DNA of 64,000 nucleotides from Actinomycetota bacterium (GTDB taxonomy: Bacteria; Actinomycetota; Thermoleophilia; Solirubrobacterales; 70-9). The stretch spans positions 36,463 to 100,462 of the forward strand of contig JAFDWB010000086.1 of the NCBI GenBank assembly GCA_018268675.1, in the 5' to 3' direction. Shown here piece after piece: positions 1 through 7,241 of the stretch. The notes beneath the pieces are model-generated. The model had not been told where the DNA came from. It did not search any database and saw only the letters and a list, made by a program, of their open reading frames with translations. Position numbers and translations under genes: made by a program. Position 1 is the stretch's first letter. The number at the start of each line of letters is the position of its first letter.

Positions 1-169
1 GGCCTGCTCGAGACCAGCGTCCCCGGTGTCTATGGGCGACGTCCGCTCCGGCTCGATCAAGCGCTGCGCGACGGCGGTCGGCGAGGGCGCCACCGTCGTC
101 CGCTTCGTCCACGAGCACCTGACCAAGGTGCGCGAGAAGAACCGTCAGGCAGCCGCAGGCTCGACCTGA
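1..169 (+). pseudogene. Thioredoxin-reductase-like flavoprotein, 3' end only, apparent frameshift
   Basis: Only the C-terminal end lies in the window. Bases 1-33 read GLLETSVPGVY in the first frame. From base 32 a second frame reads MGDVRSGSIKRCATAVGEG and runs to TGA at 167-169. Together these match the end of TrxB-like FAD/NAD(P) oxidoreductases, where a GD-R-GS-KR-A-AVGEG segment binds the flavin near the C-terminus. The two halves are in different frames, so either a base was lost near position 31-33 (true pseudogene) or the assembly has an indel there. The gene converges on the permease and their 3' ends overlap by 25 bp. Family assignment is from this short segment only. Confidence 0.55.
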
Positions 170-2061
170 GGGCGGCGTCTCGGCACGCGCTCCGGGCCAC
201 CGCCGCCCGCCCCCTCGACGATCACGCGGCAGGGGCGTTTGGCGAGGATGTAGCGGGTGGTCGGCCCGAGCAGGCGCTCGTCGCTGGGGGCGTGCTCGGT
301 GCTCAGGTAGATGAGGTCGGAGCCGCGCTCGCGCGCCTCGGCGACGATCGCCTGGCCGGGGTTGCGACAGCGCACGAGGTTCACGCGAACCTTGAGGCCG
401 CGGCTGCGCGCCGCCAGCCGGGCCGCCTCCAGCGCGCTCCGCGCTTCGGCTTCGAGCGCGTCGAAGCCACCGTCGGGCAGCTCGTGCTCGCGCGGGATGC
501 GCAGCACGTAGAACACCTCGACGGTCGCGTCGGGGTCGACCACGAAGGCGGCCCGGTGCATCGCGTCGATGTCGATCTCGGGGCCGAAGATCGGCAGCAG
601 CGCCGATTTGTAGGAGACCTCGAGGAAGTCCAGCGGCCGGTCGGCGTGGCGCACCTGGGAGATCGTCCGCGGGTCGATCCCGAGGCGGCGTCGGTAGAGC
701 AAGTACCCGCCGAGGCCGAGCAGGAGCCAGGCGCTGCCGATGATCCGCGCCTCGGGGTGCAGGACGATCACGGAGACGAACGCGGCGGCCGTCCCGACCG
801 CCCCGATCACCGCGGTCAGCGGGATCTCGGCGCCGCGCCAGAGCACGTTCCAGGGCGCCCTGTAGGGGCGATAGCGGTCGGGCTCGCGGCGGCGCAGGGC
901 GATGATCGAAAGGTGGGCGATCGTGAACGACAGCATCGCCCCGAAGCTGTAGAGGTTGCCGAGGAAGGTCGTGTTCCCGGGCAGCACGAGGATCGCCGCG
1001 ATCAGCGAGAAGAAGAGGATCGTGAACCAGGGCGTGTGGTAGCGGGGGTGCAGGCGGGCGAAGGCGCCGGGCAGCTGCCGGTGCTCGGCGAGCGACCAGG
1101 AGAGCCGCGAGATCCCGATCATCCCCGCGTTGGTGGCGATCAGCAGGATCGTCGCGGCCAGCGCGCCGACGTAGTACTGGGCGATCGTCGCCACCTCGCC
1201 GTGCAGGTGGAGCGCCGAGACGATCCCCAGCACCGGGTCTTCCGAGTAGGTGCTGCCGAGCGCGGTCACATACTGGCCGGCGGCGTCCTGGTGGACGGGC
1301 AGCGCCGAGAGCGCGATCACCGAGATCCCGGCGTAGATCCCGAGCACCGCGATCAGCACCAGGTTGACCGCTTTCGGCACCTGCTCGCCGGGGTCGCGCG
1401 CCTCCTCGGCCATGTTGGAGACGGTCTCGATCCCGGTGTAGGCGAGCATCGAGATCGAGACGGCGAAGATCAGCTGCGAGAGGCTCGGCGCCGTGCCCAG
1501 GTGGACCTGGTCGACGAGCACCGACGGGTGGAGCACCAGCACCGCCCCCAGCCCGACCAGCGCGAGCTGGGTGAACAGGTCGAGCACCGCGAGCCCGATG
1601 TTCAGCTTCGCCGACTCGCCCAGGCCGCGGATGTTGACCGCCGCCAGCAGGAGGATCACCGCCACCCCGCCGATCACGTCGCCCGGCGAGTGGCTGAGCG
1701 CCGGGAAGAAGGCCCCCAGGTAGTGGGGCACGAAGAAGGCGCTGATCGCGATCGTGAGGATGTAGTCCAGCGACAGCCCCCAGCCGGCGATGAACGAGAC
1801 CACCTCGTTGAACGCGTGCCGCGCGAACGACGAGGACCCACCCGCCTCCGGGAACATCGCGGCCCCCTCGGCGTAAGTCTTCGCGGTCAAGGCGAACAGC
1901 CCGCCCGCGAACATGAACACCACCGGGGTCAGTCCGAGCGCGTGCGCGGCGACCAACCCCAGCGCGTAGTAGATCGACGACCCGACGTTCCCGTACGCGG
2001 TCGCGAACAACCCCGGCACCCCGACGGTTTTCCGCAGTCCTCTCGTCTTCAGCCGGGCCAT
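145..2061 (-). CDS. APC-family amino acid permease with C-terminal USP domain
   Basis: The 638-residue protein has a long hydrophobic N-terminal part (about residues 10-455, roughly 12 membrane segments). It starts with the glycine-rich first helix typical of APC superfamily transporters (GLFATAYGNVGSSIYYALG), so it probably imports amino acids or related amines by proton symport. The last ~160 residues (about 475-620) are soluble and resemble a universal stress protein fold, ending in a nucleotide-loop-like segment (LLGPTTRYILAKRPCRVIVEG). Such permease-USP fusions are known in actinobacteria, and the USP part may gate transport by ATP or AMP binding (inference). It starts at ATG and is not obviously in an operon. 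Substrate cannot be told from sequence. Confidence 0.85.
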   Translation of the reverse strand: MARLKTRGLRKTVGVPGLFATAYGNVGSSIYYALGLVAAHALGLTPVVFMFAGGLFALTAKTYAEGAAMFPEAGGSSSFARHAFNEVVSFIAGWGLSLDYILTIAISAFFVPHYLGAFFPALSHSPGDVIGGVAVILLLAAVNIRGLGESAKLNIGLAVLDLFTQLALVGLGAVLVLHPSVLVDQVHLGTAPSLSQLIFAVSISMLAYTGIETVSNMAEEARDPGEQVPKAVNLVLIAVLGIYAGISVIALSALPVHQDAAGQYVTALGSTYSEDPVLGIVSALHLHGEVATIAQYYVGALAATILLIATNAGMIGISRLSWSLAEHRQLPGAFARLHPRYHTPWFTILFFSLIAAILVLPGNTTFLGNLYSFGAMLSFTIAHLSIIALRRREPDRYRPYRAPWNVLWRGAEIPLTAVIGAVGTAAAFVSVIVLHPEARIIGSAWLLLGLGGYLLYRRRLGIDPRTISQVRHADRPLDFLEVSYKSALLPIFGPEIDIDAMHRAAFVVDPDATVEVFYVLRIPREHELPDGGFDALEAEARSALEAARLAARSRGLKVRVNLVRCRNPGQAIVAEARERGSDLIYLSTEHAPSDERLLGPTTRYILAKRPCRVIVEGAGGGGPERVPRRRPQVEPAAA

Positions 2062-2144
2062 TCGGGATCGACCCCCGATGGTCGATCCGACCCCGTGAAG
2101 ACCGCATGAAGGAACGCCCGGCGGGCATCAAGATCTTGTGAAGA

Positions 2145-2160
2145 CCGCTGCAAACAGCGG
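2145..2160 (-). terminator. Small hairpin downstream of the collagen-like gene
   Basis: CCGCTG and CAGCGG form a 6-bp stem around a 4-nt loop, 28 bp after the stop codon of the minus-strand collagen-like gene. On the minus strand it is followed by TCTTC, a weak pyrimidine run. A terminator is plausible but unproven. Confidence 0.4.
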
Positions 2161-2187
2161 CCTTCGGCGCCCGGGAGAGCCGCCGGG

Positions 2188-2952
2188 CTATTCGAGGCGG
2201 ATCGGGTACGTGGAGTCGTTCTCGATCCAGAACTGGACTTCGTTGACGGCCAGCGGCGCGGGTGAGCCGAAGGTCACGTTGTCGAAGATCGAGACCCCGG
2301 GCTGGCTCCCAGGATTGAAGAACCCCGGCGTGCAGCCACCGTTGACCGTCCCGAGGTGAAGCCGGTCCGTCGTGTCGACGGTGCAGGTGATCGAATTGGG
2401 CGTCGCGAGCCACTGGATCGTGCCGTGTTCGGTCGCGATCTGCGTTCCACCGTCGGTGGCCCGGATCGTGTAACGGACCAGCCCACCGGCAGTCTGGGTG
2501 CCCGAGAGATGAATCGAGAAGAGGCTGACGAACCCCGGCTGTGGAAGCGTCATCTGCTTCACCCCGGACGTGATGTTGGTGACGCCCGGAATGCCCTGCG
2601 GACCGGTTTCGCCGATCGGCCCGGTCGGGCCTGCCGGGCCGGCGGGCCCCGGCGCCCCGGCCGGTCCCGTCGCACCGGTGCGCCCCGGTTTGCCCCGTCT
2701 GCCCCGTCTCCCGTTCGTCTTCAGCAGCTGTCCGGTGGCGCAGTCTCCACGCGCGAGCGCGAGGCTCTTCGCGCCCGCGGGCATCACGCACGTCCGCGCG
2801 ATGTCTTGAGGCGACCGACCCCCGATGCCCGCGATCGCATAAGAACCGCCCGCAAGGGCGATGAAAAGCGCCACGAAAGCGAGGGTGTTCCGCCCCGCCA
2901 ACGACAGGAGCCGCTTCGACCACGACACGTCGGGCGTCTCTCCCTCGGTCAC
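2188..2952 (-). CDS. Membrane-anchored collagen-like (Gly-X-Y) repeat protein
   Basis: The 254-residue protein has a short cytoplasmic head, one hydrophobic segment at about residues 22-45 (signal anchor), then a collagen-like tract of about 15 Gly-X-Y triplets at residues 81-125. The first triplets are basic (GRRGRRGKPG) and the later ones rich in G-P-A and G-P-T. The ~125-residue C-terminal region is probably a small beta-rich domain and contains Cys residues. Bacterial Gly-X-Y tracts form triple helices, so this is likely a trimeric surface protein. Short collagen-like exported proteins of this layout are common in soil actinobacteria. No function can be named, and the neighbours do not help. 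Confidence 0.7.
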   Translation of the reverse strand: MTEGETPDVSWSKRLLSLAGRNTLAFVALFIALAGGSYAIAGIGGRSPQDIARTCVMPAGAKSLALARGDCATGQLLKTNGRRGRRGKPGRTGATGPAGAPGPAGPAGPTGPIGETGPQGIPGVTNITSGVKQMTLPQPGFVSLFSIHLSGTQTAGGLVRYTIRATDGGTQIATEHGTIQWLATPNSITCTVDTTDRLHLGTVNGGCTPGFFNPGSQPGVSIFDNVTFGSPAPLAVNEVQFWIENDSTYPIRLE

Positions 2953-3060
2953 ATCTCCCCCAGTGCTGATCTATTCGATTAAGAAGGCCGATCCAAACTT
3001 CCCACGCTCGCGACGAGAGCCGTGGCAGAACGGACGGATTTCCGACCCTGAGACGAATCC

Positions 3061-4554
3061 TCATGCGACCAGCCTCACTTCGAAGGGGGGGACCGCGAGG
3101 GTCGCGCCGCCGGCGAGGGCGATGATGCGGGCCACGTAGGCGGTCGTCTCCGGGATGGCGGGGACGCAGTGGCAGGCTTCGACCGGGGCGGGGCCGGCGT
3201 TGTAGGCGGCGAGCGCCAGGTCGGGGAAGCCGAACAGGCGGAGAAGGTCCGACATCAGGTGCGCCTGGGCGTCGATCGCCGCGACCGGATCGAAGGGGTC
3301 GGTGAGCCCATACGAGGCCGCCGTGGCGGGCATGAACTGGGCGATGCCCTCGGCCCCGGCGGGAGAAACGGCGAAGGGGTTGAAGTTGCTCTCGGCCATC
3401 AGCTGCGCCGCCAGGAGCGCCGGCGAGACCCTCCACCGCGCGGCGGCCTCCGCCAGCGGGTCGCGGAACCGCCCGGGGACGAAGCTCGGCAGCGCCGCCT
3501 CGGCCGGCAGCGCGGGGCCCTCGCCCGGCCCGCTCACCGCGTCGCCGGCCGCCGAACAGGGCGCCGGCCCGGCCGTGTAGCCGAAGTGCCAGGCCTCCCA
3601 GCTGTAGCGCCGGAGGAAGCCGAACCGGCCCGCGTTGGCCGCCAGCCAGGCGTACGCCGATTCGGGACCGAGGTCCAGCTCGGTCGCGCAGCGGTGCAGC
3701 GAGGTGCCCGGCGGCGCCACCCACTTCGGATCGGGATGGGCGGCGAAGAGTTCGGCCTGTTCGGCGTCGGAGCGGAAGCCGGAGACGACCACGAGGGTGA
3801 GGCCCGCGCCGGCGGCCGCGGCGGCCATCCGGTCGTAGGCGGCGGCGACGTCGGGCCGCATCCCCTTGCCGTCCCGATAGAGAAGTGGCCCGCCATAGCC
3901 GCCGCCCGAGGCCACCGCCGGTCCTTCCCCGCCGGCACCCGCCAATGGCGCCGCCGCTTCGGCTTCGGCGCTCGCCTCGACGTCCCGCGGCGCACCGGAA
4001 CCCAGGTCGAGCTCGGCTACCACGACGGCCTTCGCCCGCACCGGGGCGGAGGAGGAGCGATCGGGGAAGGAGACCTCCAGGCGGCCCGGATCGACCTCGT
4101 TCAGACGGCCCGCCGCCACGGCGGCCTCGCGCGCCCGCGCCAGGTAGGTCGCCTTGCCGATATGGGACGGGTTCGGCGCCCCGTTCGACAACCGCGGCGG
4201 CGCGAGCAACCTGGGCAGGTCGTCACGCATCGAGCGGGCCGCCGAGATGGCGGCCAGGTCGGCGGCCCGCTGGGCGCGCCCCTTTCCCGAGACCGCCCCG
4301 GCGATCGCCACCAGCGCGAGCGCCGCGGCGATGAGGACGAGGCAGCCGCCGAGCGCGAGGACCAGTGCCTGGCCCGACTCCTCGCGGACCGCACCGACCC
4401 ATCGCCACGGGCGCCGTTCGCGGCCCGCCAGACCGATGCGGCGCCGTGGTCGCCCTTCGCCGGGTCCACCGGCTTGTCCCGCGTTCCGAACCTCCGCGTC
4501 GCCCCCTCCGTAACCCGGGCAGCAAATCCCGACGAAGGAGCTGATCCGATGCAC
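3061..4554 (-). CDS. TadG-like pseudopilin fused to VanY peptidase and SLT transglycosylase domains
   Basis: Three domains are joined. A TadE/TadG-like N-terminus (GQALVLALGG plus one membrane helix, about residues 62-90 from the chosen start) is followed by a D,D-carboxypeptidase of the VanY type. That domain shows SGFRSDAEQAELF, an H-x6-D pair in SLHRCATELDLG, and the WHFGY motif that completes the zinc site. Last comes a soluble lytic transglycosylase domain with the catalytic Glu in AESNFNPFAVS and GIAQFMPATAASYG. It should cut peptidoglycan stems and glycans outside the membrane, perhaps to open the wall for a Tad apparatus (inference). The start is unclear: the nearest canonical codon in frame is GTG at 4554, which lies across the start of the opposing gene. 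A CTG at 4431 or an ATC at 4437 sits closer to the TadG motif. Confidence 0.7.
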   Translation of the reverse strand: MHRISSFVGICCPGYGGGDAEVRNAGQAGGPGEGRPRRRIGLAGRERRPWRWVGAVREESGQALVLALGGCLVLIAAALALVAIAGAVSGKGRAQRAADLAAISAARSMRDDLPRLLAPPRLSNGAPNPSHIGKATYLARAREAAVAAGRLNEVDPGRLEVSFPDRSSSAPVRAKAVVVAELDLGSGAPRDVEASAEAEAAAPLAGAGGEGPAVASGGGYGGPLLYRDGKGMRPDVAAAYDRMAAAAAGAGLTLVVVSGFRSDAEQAELFAAHPDPKWVAPPGTSLHRCATELDLGPESAYAWLAANAGRFGFLRRYSWEAWHFGYTAGPAPCSAAGDAVSGPGEGPALPAEAALPSFVPGRFRDPLAEAAARWRVSPALLAAQLMAESNFNPFAVSPAGAEGIAQFMPATAASYGLTDPFDPVAAIDAQAHLMSDLLRLFGFPDLALAAYNAGPAPVEACHCVPAIPETTAYVARIIALAGGATLAVPPFEVRLVA

Positions 4555-5004
4555 CAGACTCGAACCGGGGCGCAATCGCGCCGCCCGACCCGCAACCTTG
4601 CCGTACTCGCCCTCGCCGCGGTCCTCGCCCTGAGCGCCGTGGCGGTGCCGACGGCGCTCGCACGCGGCAGCAAGACGGTGGTCGGCGAGGCCCACGCGCC
4701 GAGCCTCCACGCGACCGTCCTCACCAACACCAGGGGCCTCACCCTCTACAGCCTCAGCGTCGAGAAGAACGGCAGGTTCATCTGCACCGGGTCCTGCACC
4801 TCGACCTGGATGCCGCTCCTCGTCGCCCGCGGGACGATGCCGAAGGGGCCGGTCAAGCTCGGCACGGTGAAGCGCCCCGAAGGAAAGATCCAGGTGACGT
4901 TCAAAGGCCTCCCGCTCTACACCTTCAAGGGCGACCACGCCAAGGGGCAGGCGAACGGACAGGGGTTCAAGGACGTCGGCACCTGGCACGCCGTCACCCC
5001 CTAG
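4549..5004 (+). CDS. Exported protein with YX4D-type repeats (PF03640-like)
   Basis: The 151-residue protein has a signal peptide (about residues 20-40, ending near TALARG). Two copies of a short repeat follow, around GLTLYSLSVEKNGRFICTGSC and GLPLYTFKGDHAKGQANGQG, the pattern of the secreted repeat family PF03640 (COG4315). Members are small extracytoplasmic proteins of unknown role, often next to redox or lipoprotein genes. The start ATG at 4549 has a good ribosome-binding site (GAAGGAG, 8-nt gap). The gene lies inside a minus-strand Tad-type cluster in the opposite direction. Its 3' end overlaps the preceding Tad gene by 11 bp and its 5' end may overlap the TadG fusion, so it looks like an insertion into the cluster. 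Confidence 0.75.
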   Translation: MHQTRTGAQSRRPTRNLAVLALAAVLALSAVAVPTALARGSKTVVGEAHAPSLHATVLTNTRGLTLYSLSVEKNGRFICTGSCTSTWMPLLVARGTMPKGPVKLGTVKRPEGKIQVTFKGLPLYTFKGDHAKGQANGQGFKDVGTWHAVTP

Positions 5005-5686
5005 CTCCCGCACCGAGCAGGCGCCGCAGCAGTGGCTCCGGCAGGCCGCCGGAGTCGCTGCCGAGGGCGCCGAACCCGGCCCGTCGCTCGGCGACCCAGG
5101 AGAGGCGCCGCTTCAGGACCGCCACCCGCAGGCCGCGCCCGAGCAGACCGGCGACCGCCAGCGCGGCCAGCGGCCGCGCCTCCGCCAGGTCGGCGCGAAG
5201 GAGCGCCGCGTCCGGTCGCGGCGCGCCCGCGGTGTCCAGGAGCGGTTGGAGAACCTCAGGCGCGACGTGGACGACGGCGAGGCCGCCGCGGGCGATCGTG
5301 ACCGCGGTGCCGGCCGCCGCCAGTCCGTCCGCGTCCGGCGCGACCGCCAGGTGACACACCTCTCCGCGCGCCGCCGGGCGCAGGACGGGGAGCCGCGCCG
5401 CGAGCCGCTCCTCCAGCCGATGCGCCGAAGCCGAGGCGATCAAGGTCGGCCGCGGCACCCTCCCGCCGACGTCCACCAGCAGCGCCGCCTTCTCGACCCC
5501 CGAGCCGGCGCAGGAGAGCGCCGCGGCGGCCCCCCGCGAACCCTCGGCGCCGCCGATGGCGCTGACCACGACGACGGTTCCTTGCCGCGGCGCCGTGAAG
5601 ACCCCTCGGCCGGGCTCCGGGGGCGAGCCCAGCACCACCGGCCCGAAGCTCGCGGCCACCTCGGCACCCACCTGCGCCCGGCTCAT
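4994..5686 (-). CDS. Degenerate CpaE/TadZ-like protein of the Tad cluster
   Basis: The 230-residue Ala-rich protein is not confidently recognised. Residues around 35-58 (TVVVVSAIGGAEGSRGAAAAL) sit where a MinD/CpaE-type ATPase would have its deviant Walker A, but the lysine residues are missing. TadZ/CpaE proteins with decayed P-loops act as localisation factors for Tad secretion systems, so such a role fits the context. The start ATG overlaps the stop of the upstream TadE-like gene by 4 bp (ATGA), which argues for translational coupling. Family assignment is inference; a plain hypothetical protein remains possible. Confidence 0.5.
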   Translation of the reverse strand: MSRAQVGAEVAASFGPVVLGSPPEPGRGVFTAPRQGTVVVVSAIGGAEGSRGAAAALSCAGSGVEKAALLVDVGGRVPRPTLIASASAHRLEERLAARLPVLRPAARGEVCHLAVAPDADGLAAAGTAVTIARGGLAVVHVAPEVLQPLLDTAGAPRPDAALLRADLAEARPLAALAVAGLLGRGLRVAVLKRRLSWVAERRAGFGALGSDSGGLPEPLLRRLLGAGARG

Positions 5687-6087
5687 CGCGCCGACCTCGC
5701 GCTCGCGGTGCTGGTCACGGCCAGGTGGTCGGCGATCGCGCCGAACGGCGACGGCGGTCGCAACCGCACCGACACTTCATCACCGCTGACCGAGACCGAG
5801 ACCTGGTGCGCGGCCCAGCCCGGCAGCGCGGCGCGCGCGGCATCTGCCGCCGAGCCGCCCTCGGCAAGCGCAAGCGCCCCGGCCTCGGCGGCGCCGTCGG
5901 CGAGGGTCAGCGCGTAGCCCGCGGCGAGCAGCTGGAGAGCGATCAGCGCCGCCAGCAAGAGCGCGGGGACGGCCGCGAGGAGTTCGACGGTCGCCTGGCC
6001 GCGCTCGTCGCCCAACCGCCGTGACGAGGCCACCCCCCGCCACCTGCCCCGCCCGTCCGGCGCACAGATCCGGCCTGCCTCACCCAT
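5683..6087 (-). CDS. TadE-like minor pseudopilin
   Basis: The 134-residue protein has a basic N-terminal leader and then ERGQATVELLAAVPALLLAAL, the TadE-type start of a membrane helix where the Glu five residues after Gly is typical of pseudopilins. A short exported C-terminal domain follows (about residues 60-134). TadE proteins are processed by a prepilin peptidase and join Flp/Tad pili. The gene overlaps both neighbours by a few bases (8 bp with the preceding TadE-like gene, 4 bp with the next one), so three genes form one translationally coupled unit. The Tad ATPase and prepilin peptidase genes are not in this window. Confidence 0.72.
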   Translation of the reverse strand: MGEAGRICAPDGRGRWRGVASSRRLGDERGQATVELLAAVPALLLAALIALQLLAAGYALTLADGAAEAGALALAEGGSAADAARAALPGWAAHQVSVSVSGDEVSVRLRPPSPFGAIADHLAVTSTASARSAR

Positions 6088-6487
6088 CCCCCTCCCCCAG
6101 TCCGCTCCGCGCGCCGACCTTCACCTCGGGTAGCCGTGGCAACAGCGTCGGTACCGGCACCTTCACCGAGACGACGCCGCTGCCGTCGTCTGCTTCCACC
6201 TCCGCCCCGTCGCGCATCGACGCGGGCAAGGCGCGCCGCGCCGCGGCCTCCGCGTCAGCGCCGACCAAGGCCGCCCGAGCGCCGGCCCGCGCGGCCACGC
6301 TCGCCGACCAGAGAGCCTGGCCGGCGAGCGCGATCTGGGCCGCGACGGCGAGCGCCAACAACAGAAAGGGAACGGCCGCGACCAGCTCTACCGAGGCCGT
6401 TCCTCTCTCCCCATGACCCGCGTTGTCGGTGCTCTTGGGTGGCACGCCGACCACCCTGAACCTGAAATACGCACCCGTGGTGCGCAC
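6080..6487 (-). CDS. TadE-like minor pseudopilin, first gene of the Tad cluster
   Basis: The 135-residue protein carries GERGTASVELVAAVPFLLLAL at about residues 26-46, the pseudopilin helix with the conserved Glu. A short extracytoplasmic domain rich in Ala and Val follows. It heads a coupled set of Tad-type genes. The first ATG (6487) falls inside a small hairpin. In-frame GTG codons at 6454 and 6445 would give a shorter leader nearer the usual length, so the true start may be there. Either way the mature protein is unchanged. Confidence 0.7.
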   Translation of the reverse strand: MRTTGAYFRFRVVGVPPKSTDNAGHGERGTASVELVAAVPFLLLALAVAAQIALAGQALWSASVAARAGARAALVGADAEAAARRALPASMRDGAEVEADDGSGVVSVKVPVPTLLPRLPEVKVGARSGLGEGDG

Positions 6488-6502
6488 AAAGGATCAATTC
6501 AG
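6469..6502. repeat. Short hairpin plus GATCAATTC box, second copy at 52731
   Basis: GCACC-CGT-GGTGC forms a 5-bp hairpin followed by a GATCAATTC-like box. A very similar stretch occurs at 52731-52762, upstream of comF. Both lie at the start of minus-strand genes. Role unknown. Confidence 0.4.
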
Positions 6503-6592
6503 GGCCAACTCTGTGCCGGAAGCGGAACACCGCGGCGCGAACAGCCCATACCTCGACGCGGAGGCCCGCGACCGCCGGCGCCGGTAACCGCG

Positions 6593-6943
6593 TCAGTAAG
6601 TGTTCGCCTCGGTCCAGATCCGCCAGATCGCGACGATCGAGGCCGCCAGCAGGAGGATCCAGAGGAGGGTGCCGCCGCCGCTCGACCAGAGCTTGGGCTG
6701 GCCCGCGACGAGGAGCGCCAGCATGCCGAAGGCGCCGTAGAAGATCGCCCGGCGGCCATCGCTCAGGGTGGCCAGCGTCAGCTGGTTCTGGCGGCTCAGC
6801 ACGTAGAGCATCCAGCTGATCCCGGCGAGGAAGCCCATCGCGATCGCGGTCGTGATGGCGGAGACCGCGTTGCCGCCACCCGGGAGAAAGGCGACCCCGA
6901 GCGCCAGGAGCATGATGATCGCGACGTTGCGCGCGGCCTTCAC
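6593..6943 (-). CDS. Small four-helix membrane protein, function unknown
   Basis: The 116-residue protein is almost entirely hydrophobic, with four likely membrane helices (about residues 7-24, 28-50, 66-84 and 88-108) joined by short loops. A basic/acidic loop (LSRQNQLTLATLSDGRRA) lies between helices 2 and 3. It lies 43 bp after another small membrane protein gene and the PiT transporter gene, on the same strand, so it may be co-transcribed with them. No family is recognised. Start ATG at 6943. Confidence 0.6.
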   Translation of the reverse strand: MKAARNVAIIMLLALGVAFLPGGGNAVSAITTAIAMGFLAGISWMLYVLSRQNQLTLATLSDGRRAIFYGAFGMLALLVAGQPKLWSSGGGTLLWILLLAASIVAIWRIWTEANTY

Positions 6944-6986
6944 CCGACAGATCGTACTCCCCGGCCGCCGGTTGGTCGTCGTCGCG

Positions 6987-7241
6987 CTACTTGCTCGTCA
7001 TCACGACGACGCCGACCACGATCGCCGCCAGCACGGCCAGGAGCGCGATCGCCGCGGCCAATGCCGCGATCCCCGCCGCCAGCGGCCGCTCTTCCTGGCT
7101 GAGGTCGACGAAGCGCGCCGCGCCCCAGATCGCGACCGAGAAGATCAGCGTCACCCCGATCCCCGCGATGAGCGAGAAGACGACGGTCTGCACCATCTCC
7201 TTGGTCGCGACGATCTCCGCGAAGCTCGCCACCGCACTCAC
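6987..7241 (-). CDS. Small two-helix membrane protein coupled to PiT
   Basis: The 84-residue protein has two membrane helices (about residues 17-40 and 57-80) with a short charged loop (VDLSQEERP) between them. Its ATG overlaps the stop of the PiT phosphate transporter gene by 4 bp (ATGA), so the two are probably translated together and this could be an accessory subunit of the transporter (inference). No family recognised. Confidence 0.6.
   Translation of the reverse strand: MSAVASFAEIVATKEMVQTVVFSLIAGIGVTLIFSVAIWGAARFVDLSQEERPLAAGIAALAAAIALLAVLAAIVVGVVVMTSK

Noticed and set aside
292..2109. Long plus-strand open frame (605 codons) opposite the permease
   Set aside because: It is the antisense of a clear permease gene, contains only Arg/Gly/Asp-rich sequence and no domain pattern. 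Such frames are common in very GC-rich genes.
2590..2710. Short GGX repeats as a CRISPR array
   Set aside because: The repeats are 9 bp and code for the Gly-X-Y tract of the collagen-like protein; spacers are absent.
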